64,000 nt of DNA from Schizochytrium sp. TIO01 (Eukaryota; Sar; Bigyra; Thraustochytrida; Thraustochytriidae). The position numbers and the translations under genes were made by a program. Positions 45,728-57,181 of this stretch are shown here, in pieces. The stretch covers positions 1,658,247 through 1,722,246 of the forward strand of contig SMSO01000037.1 in the NCBI GenBank assembly GCA_004764695.1, read 5' to 3'. Within the stretch, counting starts at the first letter, position 1. Every line of letters begins with the position of its first letter. Under the pieces are notes generated by a model that had not been told where the DNA came from, ran no database searches, and worked only from the letters and a program-made list of their open reading frames with translations.

Positions 45728-46548
45728 TTATTCATCGTTGCTGAGCTTGTTGTAGTTGAGAAGCTTGACGATAAGGTCAACGTGTGTGATCAACATACGA
45801 CGGCAGCAGTATCGGTTAATAGCAAGAGCAGTCAAAGCCTCACTGTGTAGCCCAAATCCAATTAGCAAAAAGCGCCCGAAAGCTAATGTTAGTCAACCAG
45901 ATTATCCATTTCCAAGAGGAATCTTGGATCAACATGTTTGATTATTTGACTATAACCCCATGCACCGATGAAGAACTGTACTTACGACTCAGACATGCCC
46001 TCCTTGGACAAAAGGTCCATGTAGACCTCATACTTGTTGCCAATCACCTATAAATCCAGAACCGACCATCAATACATTACATAGATCCAGCGTTAGTCTC
46101 ATACATTTTCCAGAACCCCATCCCTTTTATGAGCCTTCCTAGACACAGCTCATTGAGCCACAACCTGCAAAACATTCCCTTCATGTCCCATCATCGTCTC
46201 GGCAATATGCTATCTATTAACATAATTACTGGTGCCTAGACACTAGAACCTAAGGCCGCTGTGACACGGCCCACCCAGCCTTGCGTCGAGGCTCAATACT
46301 CTCGCCAAGAGAAGCCTCACAACCACAGGTTGATGTCTCGTGAAGGCTGCTGTGGTCAGCGCGAGGGCCTGAAAAGCAGGATGTCGGTGGGATCTACAGC
46401 AGCTCCGCCACCAGTCGATGGCGCCGAGCGATGAAAGTCGCGGGCGTCTCCGCCTCAGCGCCGGGGGGGGAGAAGAGCTAGGCAGGCGCGTGGAGGGAGC
46501 TCAGTGACGTACCTTTCCGCAGGTGAAGCAGCGCACGGGGATAATCAT
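45728..46548 (-). CDS. RPB10: RNA polymerases I/II/III subunit RPABC5 (RPB10), three exons
   Basis: The smallest common subunit of the three nuclear RNA polymerases; binds zinc and supports assembly with RPB3/RPB11. Coding exons on the minus strand: 46513-46548, 45986-46047 and 45728-45842 (36+62+115 nt = 70 codons plus stop, exactly the yeast length). Introns of 465 and 143 nt have GTACGT and GTAAGT donors and TAG and CAG acceptors, and the joints keep frame. The first exon gives [12 protein letters not shown], the family's invariant start; the second [14 protein letters not shown]; the third contains [10 protein letters not shown] and [11 protein letters not shown]. Cys7, Cys10, Cys45 and Cys46 form the zinc site, at the same positions as in yeast. 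The exons are too short to appear as long frames. Divergent from Arp4 with a 1-kb gap. Confidence 0.97.
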
Positions 46549-47574
46549 GGCGCCGTGAGCTCTTTGGTGGTCTCCGTCGTCTCGTCGATTGGAGTTTGTT
46601 TGTTTGCCGATAGATTACTACTCTTGCTTCCATATATAGCAACTGTATGAATGACGCGTATTAGTATGCTGTTTGAGGTCCTAGGAGGTGCTAAGACCTA
46701 CTACGATCTTCTGCTCCTTCGGGCTCGCTGGAAATCACTTGATATAATCAGACAAATATTTAGGCTGATAAATTCAAACAGAAATTCAACGAATGCAGGG
46801 CAAGGGAAAAATACCATTGGAGCCAATATTCGGAAAGGAAATAGCGCCGGTAAAATCTACGCGGAAACAAGACCAAGGCGAATGAATTCCTGGAATATGG
46901 ACAGCACCTAGATGAAGCCTCGTGCTCTGTAGTTGGCAAGTAAGGTAGGGGTTTTGAGCACCTTGATTAAACAGCGATTCCATGCCTCGTGCCCAATAAA
47001 TTTTGGTTTTCGATTTCTTATTTGATAGAGCTCCACCAAATCATATGATAAATAATAAGAACGATACGAATCATTAAGATGAAAGAAGAGACGGAAAACA
47101 AGCAATCTGTGAAAACAATCTACGACCGCTCCGGCTGCGTTGGCGGCACTGGCGCGACTGAGCAGTTTGGTGGAAACGTCGAAGAGCTTTGGGCTAATAG
47201 GGTTGCCGCTGCGTAGGAAAAGGCGCTGGGCGGGAAGCTCGTGACGATCTGGGCGGCTCTTGAAAACTATTTGGTCAGCGTGGCTGATATTCTATTGGAG
47301 GTCAATAGCGATCAAGAAAGCACCAAGAGCGCAGAACGGGTCGGGTTCATTCTTATCATAAGACTGTGCCTCGTACGTAGAAGTAAAGCTTGAGTTGCAA
47401 AGTAGCAGTTTCTGCAGGAGAAAAGTTCGGGCTTTTGAGCAAATAAAATTCGACAAAGGCAACGACAACGACAACGAAGATTTTTTAGCGACGTTCAAGG
47501 TATCTAGTCTTGCAGCGACAATTTTGTGAATCCAACGGGTGTTTCAGAAGGATCTAAACAGACAGACCAACATC
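46549..47574. other. divergent promoter region of RPB10 and Arp4
   Basis: 1 kb between two genes read outwards. No supported frame; short frames such as 46651-46911 have no recognisable content. Confidence 0.5.
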
Positions 47575-49050
47575 ATGTTTTGTGGTGATGAGACCGCAGC
47601 CCTGGTAGGAGACCTAGGTTCGAGAACCTTTAAGTTTGGTTTTGCAGGCGAGGATATGCCACGAGGCTGGATCCCTTCCGCTACCGGACATGTTGTTGGC
47701 CAAAGTGACATGGATGTGGACGATGATAAGGGTAGGCCAAAGTCAATTGTTGGTGAATCTGCGCTACAGCATAGATGCGAGGACGTGGATATTACCTGGG
47801 CGCGAGAAGATGGTTTTGTGAAAAATTGGGATGTTGTAGAAGATTTATGGACTCATGCTGTATCGTTTGGTTTGAACTCGAACGCTCGTGACCACCCTAT
47901 TCTAGCTGCGACGCCTACTTATGAACCTGAAGCTGATAGGGCTAGGTTAGCAGAAATTTTATTAGAGAAACTCGAGACGCCTGCTGTCTTCATGCCTCGA
48001 AACGCAATTCTCAGTGCATTTTCTGTTGGTCGAGCCACCTCATTAGTCGTCGATGTCGGTGCAGCAAAAACCTGTGCATGCGCTGTACATGATGGTTTTG
48101 TGTTGCGAAAATCTGTTCGTACATCCAAGATTGCCGGTGATTATATTGATGAACATTTACTACGCCTCTTGGAGACTCAGATCTTACCATCCCTTAAAGC
48201 CTCAAGCGTAGATAGTGCAAACTCCGAGAATGGAGACAAAGATACAAAAGAAGCTTCCTCAAGTAGCAGTAGCGCCAATCAAGCTTCTGCTAATCAGCAA
48301 AAAGGCGGATCAGAAAATTCTAAAGAAATTACTTCACAACTGTCATCGGGATCTGTGGACCCACCCAAAATCCTTCGTGTACCTTGCACGTTTCGTCGTA
48401 AACTTGCGCATGATGGATCAACACAGAAACAGATTAACCTCAAGACAACAGAAGAATTAGCACGTATTAAACCCTCGTTTATTCGCTTACAACAAATGCC
48501 TGTGCTTACTGACCTTGAAGCCAATGTGTGTAGAGTATGGACAGAGGTGCCTTTCGTTGAAGCTCAAGCAGATGAATATGCCAAGGAAGAGTATGAATTG
48601 CCAGATGGTACTATTGTTGAACTGGGCCGCGAGCGATTCCGCAGCCCTGAGCTGTTGATGCGGCCCGAGACAGATATGGCTTACATGAAAGAGAAGATTC
48701 CTGCTGCTGAGCTTGACAAGGGCTCTGTGTCGTTGCCAGACGTGCTCAAAGATTCACTACAAAGCGCACATGTAGATCTACGTCGTGAGCTTGTCCAACA
48801 AATCATGCTTGTTGGTGGAGGTGCAATGATCCCGGGTACAATTGAGCGCCTTACAAAGGAACTCGCGCTCAACTTGCCAAGTGCTCTTAAGCCTCGATTT
48901 CTAGCACCTGGTAAGCAGGAGCGCATGTTTAGCACGTTTACAGGCGGAAGTATTTTGTCCAGTCTCGGATCTTTTCAACAACTGTGGATCTCAAAGGCGG
49001 AATATGAAGAACATGGTGCAGCAATCATTGCCTCGCGTTGCCGCCAGTGA
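47575..49050 (+). CDS. ARP4: actin-related protein Arp4/BAF53-like
   Basis: Predicted 491 residues from the first ATG (open to a GTG at 47539). Actin fold throughout. The opening DETAALVGDLGSRTFKFGFA and GEDMPRG match Arp4/BAF53 rather than actin. Other family marks are DGFVKNWDVVEDLW, FSVGRATSLVVDVGA, VHDGFVLRKSV, IMLVGGGAMIPG and the C-terminal GGSILSSLGSFQQLWISKAE. Arp4 is a nuclear subunit shared by INO80, SWR1/NuA4 and SWI/SNF-type chromatin complexes, where it pairs with actin. A low-complexity insert of about 55 residues rich in Ser, Gln and Asn sits at about 205-265, after the helix ETQILPSLK, longer than in animals and yeast as I remember them. A polyadenylation signal lies at 49243. 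Assignment to Arp4 is fairly firm; Arp5 to Arp8 fit less well. Confidence 0.88.
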   Translation: MFCGDETAALVGDLGSRTFKFGFAGEDMPRGWIPSATGHVVGQSDMDVDDDKGRPKSIVGESALQHRCEDVDITWAREDGFVKNWDVVEDLWTHAVSFGLNSNARDHPILAATPTYEPEADRARLAEILLEKLETPAVFMPRNAILSAFSVGRATSLVVDVGAAKTCACAVHDGFVLRKSVRTSKIAGDYIDEHLLRLLETQILPSLKASSVDSANSENGDKDTKEASSSSSSANQASANQQKGGSENSKEITSQLSSGSVDPPKILRVPCTFRRKLAHDGSTQKQINLKTTEELARIKPSFIRLQQMPVLTDLEANVCRVWTEVPFVEAQADEYAKEEYELPDGTIVELGRERFRSPELLMRPETDMAYMKEKIPAAELDKGSVSLPDVLKDSLQSAHVDLRRELVQQIMLVGGGAMIPGTIERLTKELALNLPSALKPRFLAPGKQERMFSTFTGGSILSSLGSFQQLWISKAEYEEHGAAIIASRCRQ

Positions 49051-49994
49051 TGTGCATCGGCTTTATATCTTTCTTCTATTCGAGTAAATTCTTCGGTTTG
49101 ATTTTTTTTATTAATATCCACTAGCTTTCCTGAACGAGAGCCCTGCTATTGTTTTTCCTGTGCCCATTGCTCCCTGAGCGCAACTTTGTTTCTTTTAAAA
49201 ACCTGTCAACAAACAAGAAGACTAAAATTTTGAAGAAAAAAAAATAAAACAAATTTTACCTCAGTATTGATTTACTCAAATCAGCTTTCTCATCCAAATG
49301 AGAAATGAAATTTAGATATTTAGATCTAAGAGGTCTTTTTGACGATGGCCATTCTGGAATCTATCAAGTAATTCGCAAACGAAATCACGTAGTTTTTTTT
49401 GCAGTCAAATTTTCTAAAAGAAAAAATAATAAAATAATATTTGATATACTAGAATTGAAGTTTTTGGAAGCACTACCACTTGCAAGTCAGATTTTTTATT
49501 GCTCCCCTTTATAGCATTAACACTTTTCTCTGCGACTGGTAATCCCAAAGTTGTCAATCTCTCGCTTCTACACAATCATCAAGATTTGTTATCTTCATTG
49601 ATTGCTTTCAGCAAGCAATCTACTTTCGTCGAACTCCTCGCGCAACCAATGCTTGTGTTTATATAATTCAAAGTATACTTACCCAGCGCCCTAGGTTCAC
49701 TTCAACCCATCGCATAGCATTCACTCCCACTAGTGAGACGCTACTCAAGTATAATAAATGCAGACTTAAATAATAATGTACGCTTGGTAGTCTGCCAAGA
49801 CCACAACCGGGGACAGGATAGTAATGTCCCTTCAACGGTCAGAAAAATGAGAATGAGAGATGAAAAACAGGGTTCAAAGAGTACTTCAAGGCTAAGAAAC
49901 ATTTCGCTCGCGCGGAGTTTAGCTTGACTTTGCCTCAAGTTATCTGGTGGGCACCGCTGAGTGCTTGAACAAAACACATACCGAGGCTACAGAG
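49051..49994. other. spacer between Arp4 and SPAG17
   Basis: AT-rich near Arp4, with an AATAAA at 49243. Short frames at 49305-49514 and 49733-49927 are not convincing. Confidence 0.5.
49243..49248 (+). terminator. polyadenylation signal AATAAA
   Basis: AATAAA about 193 bases after the Arp4 stop, inside an A-rich run, followed by CAAATTTT as after the cupin/JmjC-like gene. Confidence 0.35.
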
Positions 49995-52900
49995 ATGTCT
50001 GAATCACAAGGCTGGAACGCCTTGGTGGTACTGGTAGAGTGCTCTGTGAACCTTGGCTCGGCAACTCAATCTCAGACTGCCTCGCGCGTGCGCGATTTGC
50101 TCCTTGTGGCGGCACATGGCAACACACCAAGCGATTTGACACCACGCAGTGCCTCCAATGCTTCTGATAATAGTCTTTACGTGGTAATCAAACGCGCAGA
50201 ACTTGAAGAAAAGGGTGGTAATGATGCTAAATCCCTGGCAGCGGCCTTGCGCCAGCGCTTGAAACAGGATCGAATTAAGGTCCTTGCAAGACGTCAAAAA
50301 GAGTCCAAACATGAATCTGATGACATCCAAGCCAAATTAAGCAAGCGCTCGGCCGGTACACAGCACGAAGACTGTGTCGACAACACGACTAGTGAATTTA
50401 TTGAAGAACATCTTGAAGTGGACGACACAATCCGTGTTGGACCGAGTGAAGAAGATCTAAATGCTGCTCGTAAAGTTCTTGGTATTTCAGATCTGGAGGC
50501 AGCTCCTGATAAAATTTATCTCTTATCGGATTACCCCTCGACTGCGGAAGAAGCTTCATTCCTAATCGCAAGCGCTACAAATGACCAAGTCCTCGATGTT
50601 GTTTTAGAGCTAAGAGGTCCTGTACAAGAAGTTGCTTATACAGCCCCAGTAAGGAGTGAATCTCAGAGCACCCTTCACGGGGAAGGCGGTGCATCAAAAA
50701 GTATAAGTGGCGGTAGCCTCGATCACTCAACAAGCGTAGCTTCCTTTTCTCCGTTTGCAGACCTTGTGGCTTCTGCAGCATCTCTTCCAGTGTTAACTGT
50801 CAATCACATCTCCAGTCATGCAAGCTTAGCAAAAAGTGAAAATGGTGATCAGCTGCATGGTAGCGATTCTAGATCGTCATTTGAAGAAACACGTTCAATT
50901 GTTATGGAAGCGTTAGCACCACCGTTTGATGGAAGTGGTCCATCACTTTCCAGCCCTGTCATCATGGCTCTGCGTACAGCCCGAGCAGAAGCAAAAGGTC
51001 CAGGTTGGCGTGATATCGTGTTCATGGAGATGGATGTGGCCCCACGCGATATGACGAAAACTGTAGATTTATCAGAATACAAGCCTCTTGCATTACTGGA
51101 CAAATTCAGTTGCATTACACGAAGTCTTGCTATGGAAAAGCACCGTTTCCTTGCGTACGTCCGTCTCTGTGAGCATGTAAGAATTCCACGTACTACAGGT
51201 GGCAATAGTAGAGAGTTAGAAGAACTCATGTCGTCCTACAACAAGCTTTGTCAGATGCAACCTGTGTATTCAATTGCGGCAATTTTAGAGGCTATGGTGG
51301 GTGCTATTGCAAGTGAGGACCCAAGCGAGCATACCCACAGTCATTCCTACAAAGCTGGAGAAACGCGCCTTTTTCACTATGGTGACCGCTGTGGAATGCA
51401 GGCTGCGAACGGTGAAGACGGGCATCTCCACCATCATTTGGAGCGCGATCATGCCCATTGGCGACTTGTCCCCACGCCTGGTGGCGTAGGTCGACAGCAG
51501 ATGCCACGTTGGCCAGGTCTAGACAATCAGTCTCAAAATCTATTACATTCGCAGTATGCCACGTTTCATTCGCTCAGTGTTACGCGCGAGGAATTAGTAC
51601 GGAGTATCCAAATGTTTGAGCGCATGCTCACGGATGCTGACCCTCCAGGGGGCGTTCGGACTGCGTGGGACTTCTCAGATTGGACTTGCTTGCGTCCCAT
51701 GGACGAGGTTTCCGTCCCACAGCAACTTGGGACAGCTCTTGCAGAAGAACCCTTGCTTCTAAAAAAGTACATGCCGCGTTTTGATAAAATGCTAGTTGCG
51801 TTGCATCGTCGAACGCCAATCGGCCGTAAATGCAAAGTGAGGCGCTCCGCATTTGCCCATACAAACCTACGCCCAACCTTTAGTGAGTGGCCTCATTTGG
51901 ATTTGCGCCAGCGCCCATGTATTTACGATGTTGACGCAGAACCTCTGAGAGCTTTGGAACAAGACACAGACATGTTTTTTCCATGTGATGGGTCTGTTAT
52001 TCGAGTTGAAAGACTTTTAGCTAATAAGGGGTGTGCGTGGTGCACTGTTAATCGTGATGGACATCGGTTTGGATTACGGCAGAATTCTACAAACACTTCA
52101 GCAAATTTCTTTGCAACGTTTGAAGATGGTGGATCTTTGCAAGTTCTCCGCGGAGTAAACTGGCCAAATAAACCCGACAAGCTTCCAACAATGGTATCAG
52201 AATACACATGCCCTGATGGCCTCCGTGTACAGCACTGTAGTAACGGAGTGATTCGCATGAGCTCTCCTGAGTGGTCTTCTCGGGAGGTAGAGCGAATTGT
52301 GCAAGATAGAGGAACAGTAGTATCATTTTTAACTAATGGGCAATCACGTGTCTTGTACGCAAGTGGAGACATGACATTCTACCAAGGAAAGAATAAGGAA
52401 GAAGCTTTGAATATTCCCATGCATGACAATGGCAAAGTCTGTACACGTATTGACTTCGAGAGTGGTGCAACGGTAGTACAGCGCTTCAAGCATCCTGAGG
52501 AGGGAGCAATCGACGGTGAACCTCCTGTAGTAGAAGTGCTTCTGATTCATCACCTTGATGGAACACGTTTGGTATGTCATGCAGATGGAACTCGAATTTT
52601 GACGAGTACTGATGGTGTTGTCCGTGTCGAAGCCCCTGCGTTGGCGACTGTCAAAATTCAAGCAGCAGCAGAAACTGTGTGTTACGGGCATTCCGTTGGA
52701 GGACGAGTAGATATTTCGCGGGGAGGGCATGTTCTAAGAAGCAGTACGCTAATTCCTGACGCCACTGTGGTACAAATCGAGTATGATACTCGTGTTACTG
52801 CCAAGGTGAATGGGCACCTTCGTGTGATTAAACCTGATGGAACGTCGGTGCACGTTACAGATGAAGGTAAGGTTTCATGGAGTTCCTGGGATATGTCTTC

Positions 52901-53919
52901 GCAGTTCGAGCAGAAGCGTCAACCAGATGAAGAGATGCCAGACCCTGCGATCGGATGTTTTCTATTCGATTGTGACTCTGCTTCTCTACGCATGCAAGAT
53001 GCGGAGAGAAATATCTTCGAGTTGACACATGTGACAAATTCTCAACAAGTGACCGACAATGTCAGCTTGTCTGGGATCCTTTGATCCTGTAAAGGCTGTA
53101 ATTAACAATGCGTTACGTCCTCGACTCTTTATTCTTGATGGAAAGGGATCAGGATGGGAATTTGTGCAACCTGAGCAGCTGGAACGTGAAAGAATGCGAA
53201 TTGCAAGATCGTGCCGAGGGCAGTTTCAACAGTCAGACTCTGCTCACGGGAACATTTCGGCAGACGATAGTGAGGCACGTTACATGGATACTGTAAAAAT
53301 CGACTTGAGCTCGTGTCTTGGGCAGCTCAAAGCAACAGACCATTTAATTCCCAAAATTGTTCACAGCGATACTCAATTTGCTCATTTTGAGGCTTCCAAG
53401 ACCATGCCAAAAGATAATGCCTCTCCGATTGAGAAGCTTCGCAAGGTCCTTGTTGATACAGTTTTAAGGTTGCCAAGTGTGTCTGAGGATGAACGAGAGC
53501 AACTTCTGGATGCAGATGTGAAAATAAAAGAATGGCGGTCTGCGGTGAGTGCCAAGGAGAACCGTTTTAATGTCGACGACCCACGATCTGAGGATGCTGT
53601 AGCTGAGGAGCGCAAGATTCAGGTTTTGATCTCCAAGGAACGTAAGAAACTTGCGAAAGCTGCTGCCAAGGCCCGGTCTGTCAGTGATGCGCAGTCTATT
53701 CCAGTGCTAGATCACGCTTTAGAAGCGTCTACCCTGATGTCGGAGCTTTCTCCCGATGATCGACCCGAGACTGCGTCTACTTATGGCATGATCATGCATG
53801 GAGAGGAGCCCCAGCACGAGGCAGAGGAAAAAAGCAGCAGTACGGAGGGACGCCCTCCCCGCCCAGGAGCCCGAAATGCACCATTAGCAAGTGGTCTGAA
53901 GTATGTGTTCCCCATGTAA
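49995..53919 (+). CDS. SPAG17: SPAG17/PF6-like central-pair protein, reading frame changes near 53,053-53,084
   Basis: Homologue of sperm-associated antigen 17 / Chlamydomonas PF6, a large protein of the C1a projection of the axoneme central pair, needed for flagellar motility. First ATG at 49995 (open to a GTG at 49947). Recognised by WNALVVLVE at the N-terminus, the DYPST motif, and the beta-rich part: CPDGLRVQH, RGTVVSFLTNGQSRVLYASG, HHLDGTRLVCHADGTRI. The first frame stops at 53084; the next frame, open from 53053 to 53919, continues with LRPRLFILDGKGSGWEF, which matches the following segment of animal SPAG17 (RFFVMYADGSG). So both are one gene, joined either by a one-base error in 53053-53081 or by an intron 52867-53065 (GTAAGG...CAG). 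Total about 1,240 to 1,300 residues, shorter than animal or algal versions (about 2,200-2,300). Confidence 0.87.
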
Positions 53920-54568
53920 ATGTTCGTATGCCAGTCATGCTACGCACAGTATAACGTAATACTGGTGGACAAGTATTTGTGTCAAGATGCGCCGATTGAC
54001 TTTTCCTTTCCTCAAAAAGTCTCTCAAGTAAAACCTGATCATATGAGATATCATTATCAACTCTAGTTATCCAAAATCACGTTCATTGATCTATAATCAT
54101 TATCTTTTAGAAGCTAAGCCAAGAGGCAGGCAACCTGTGCCATCTATTATCTCTATACAGTGCTACTAGGCTTTATCATCCTACGGCACAATATCTCAAC
54201 ATGAAGTAGTGCGAAGGGAAAACACGAGCTTCACAAAGACAAAATCCACGAGGTCAGTCTCAGGCTCGAAGAGGGCTTAATCACCTTGCGTGTCTACATG
54301 CAATTGAGTGCCTCCCAGACGTACAGCATGCGGCGCTCCTAGCTAGCAGTACAAACAAAGTACATCTCCCCTCGTAGCAGCCTTCACACCAGCAACCTTA
54401 AAGACCTGGTCAAGATTCCTGTGTCAAGAAGTCTTAATATTCTTACACTTGTTTTCGTGTCGTTGCAGGTTCCTCGTTGCTTTAACAATGTTGGCAGGAA
54501 CTGTTAGGCAGCGAAAATTAGCTGCATTTGATGAAAGAATAGCAAAGCAAAACAAAGCAGACGAAGCA
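53920..54568. other. convergent 3' spacer
   Basis: No gene seen between SPAG17 and GOSR1. It contains both 3' ends. Confidence 0.5.
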
Positions 54569-55237
54569 TTAAAGCCCCCATCCAGCAAGTTCATACCAGA
54601 GAATAAGGCATATGCAGACGGCAATGACCAATGCCAAAATGGTATTGTCCCTCGTGCGTTTGTCCTGGATGCGTCTAATGAGAGTATTTACGCCTGGAAC
54701 TCTGCGTCCCATGTCGACAAGACGGTCTGTGGTTCCCATAAAGCGTCTGCGCTGGCTGAGTAGCTCTCCATGGACTGCTGATGCTTGGTCGATAATAGCG
54801 GCTGCTGCGTTAGTGGCATTGTGGATAGACTCGCCCTCTCGCATCAGCAGTGACTCAGCGTCGCGATCAGCAGAGCCCCCGGGTCCTGTGCCGCGCGCCA
54901 TAAACTTTTGAAGCGAAAGTGCTTCGCGTCGCTCGCGAAGTCTGCGTTGGGCGGTTCGAAAGACTGCTGTCTGGTCGCGCAAGATCTCACGAATGCGCTG
55001 GATCTGCGCGGCGCTCGTTGCAGGGCGATCAGCAGCGGTGCAGGAGACAAGACTGTCCACAGAGTCCGAGAGACTGCGCAGGAGTCCTTCGGCGTCTCTC
55101 TCCAGGTCGCGCTCACCGTCGCTCACGAACTCAGGATCGCCAGCATCCACGTCAAGACGAGCGTATCGTGCTAATGTAGACTCCAACGCAGACTCCTGCG
55201 CCTTCGCGGAACGACGAAGGTCCGCCCATGACTGCAT
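54569..55237 (-). CDS. GOSR1: Golgi Qb-SNARE GOSR1 (GS28/Gos1)
   Basis: Predicted 222 residues from the first ATG (the frame is open to a TTG at 55282); human GS28 has 250. The N-terminus MQSWADLRRSAKAQE... matches the start of GS28 (WEDLRKQAR type). An N-terminal helical region (about 1-125) precedes the SNARE helix (about 145-205), whose LLSQRRRFMGTTDRL probably holds the zero-layer Gln, and GRRVPGVNTLIRRIQDKRTR is typical of the family. One C-terminal transmembrane helix (about 201-220) follows with almost no lumenal tail. The protein acts in ER-to-Golgi and intra-Golgi fusion with syntaxin-5, Ykt6 and Bet1/GS15. Convergent with SPAG17. Confidence 0.93.
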   Translation of the reverse strand: MQSWADLRRSAKAQESALESTLARYARLDVDAGDPEFVSDGERDLERDAEGLLRSLSDSVDSLVSCTAADRPATSAAQIQRIREILRDQTAVFRTAQRRLRERREALSLQKFMARGTGPGGSADRDAESLLMREGESIHNATNAAAAIIDQASAVHGELLSQRRRFMGTTDRLVDMGRRVPGVNTLIRRIQDKRTRDNTILALVIAVCICLILWYELAGWGL

Positions 55238-57181
55238 CTTTTGAGTTCGCAAGGTGTGCGCGGCAGGGTAGAGACAGCACAAAGGCGCAGATCAGCGCGA
55301 AAGATTTGATTCACTTCTGAGAGGCGTGACTCACATACGCATGATTTTACTCATAAAGAAAGAGAATCAACAAATTCGAACGATATAATCATTAAGACGC
55401 ATACTTACCTACTTAGTACTAGTACCTGCTCTTGTGATTCAAGTTGATAGTTGATGCCCTTGGTCCGAGATGATCGTCATCTGCCGCGCTGTACTCTTGA
55501 AACTAGAGAAATCCACGAGATGTTAAATGAAGTTGATGTGTGGCGTAGCTCAAAACCAGTCGAAAAGGTCTTCTTGGGACGAAATTGGTTAAAGTGAGAG
55601 TGTGCGTTGAAGTATGATGATTACCTTTTGGCACACATTTACACAGAGCTCGTACATGGCCAGCAGCCTAGCTAGAGCTAGAATGAGCGCAGTCTCATAC
55701 TTTGCCAGCTTTGCTTAGGTTTCGTGTTAGTGGTCAAGATTATCTCGAAATGATTTTGCTTATGTGCTAGCACACTTGTGCTACCAACTTTATAGCCTTT
55801 TATTCATAAGGAAACTTGAGGCGGCCGGCTCCTCAATGATTTCTTGATGATCGTACTACCTATCAGATGACTATGATGATGGTGATGATGGTGGTGGAGT
55901 AGGTGAGATGCTGATGCAAGTTAAACGTTGCGGATTGGGTGAAGAGTGACTGGAGACTATACTACAACTTGGAAAACGAGATAGGTCTGTACTTGTAGTA
56001 TATGTGCGCACCTACCTAGACACCTTGCGCTCTGATCGCAATAATTTTGTCACTGAGCTGTGCTTGCGTTTGAAGACCTATATTCGACGCAACTTTCCGA
56101 TACAGAATTGATCACAATATCCATATCTCTCAAGGCCAACTTTGTGTATTCGTACCTCGCGAGCAGAATCAAGGCGAATGAACTGTACATTTTCATTGCG
56201 TCGCAGCAGCAGTCACATGGTGGTCTAGATTTTATTACCTTCAAGTTGTCCAGTAGTCTTGAGGTTTTGGTCGACCGTGTTACTTATGCTATAACAGTTT
56301 GGCCCTCGGAGCACAATAATCAGTGAGAAAAAAGCACTACCTAGTACATAGGAGTACAATCCACAAGTCAATTGCTCACCCAAGCACCCCTACAACCGCC
56401 AGACTTCGATGTGCCAGCTCATAACCAGTTACACTGCTACCTAGAATGCAGTTTCCTTGCATGATAAATGAGAGATTTCCTGACACCTGTCAGACTGCCA
56501 GAGAAGCGCAGATGGGCGTGCGACACTCATCATATGCTTCCAATCGCTTGCACCATAGCTTGTTTTTATTTATACTTCCATAAAAAGACCTCATTAACCT
56601 ACCGATTCATTAGTCCTGCGAAGTGGCCAGCGTTTCGATGAATCCCTTCTTCTTCACTTTTCATAGTAAAGCTGGGGCCCATCAATCAATTCCACCACAA
56701 CTAAGTTCAAGACAAAGGTCCCATAAACTCAAGTCTCTCTCTCCATTAACTGATTGAGACCAGCAACATTTGCCCAGAGTCTCCCAGATACTTGCAGAAA
56801 GAAGTCGACGCTGCTGACCCGTTGAAATACGAAGACGCCTTCACGCGAGATTGTGAATGCTTAATAAAAACGAGCAAAGCAGCGTACTGTTTAGCTTATG
56901 TAGTGAGTAGGAATCAGTAGGCTTGGCGAGAAGCAAAGTAAATGATCGATGAAAATACAGGTCCCTAATCTGTCTTTCGATAGACCAGCTAGACCAATAT
57001 CTCAGCTTGCCCTTGTACTCGCCTCAGTTGGCGGGTGGGCGAGCGAGCGGAGCAGAGGCGACGTGGCCAGGTCGGCGCTCGCTCCGAGCTTTACCTGGCG
57101 CGAGAGCGCTTTGGTCGTGCTCTGTAGGGTCGTGTGCACAAACGTTCGTCTTTCCTAGCATCGTCTTTATAGGCTGCCACC
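55238..57181. other. divergent region, no gene recognised
   Basis: 1.9 kb between GOSR1 (minus) and the GH92 gene (plus). Contains short unconvincing frames (for example 56060-56326, starting at GTG) and a GATGAT/GGTGGT-rich stretch near 55865-55900. Both promoters should lie here. Confidence 0.5.
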
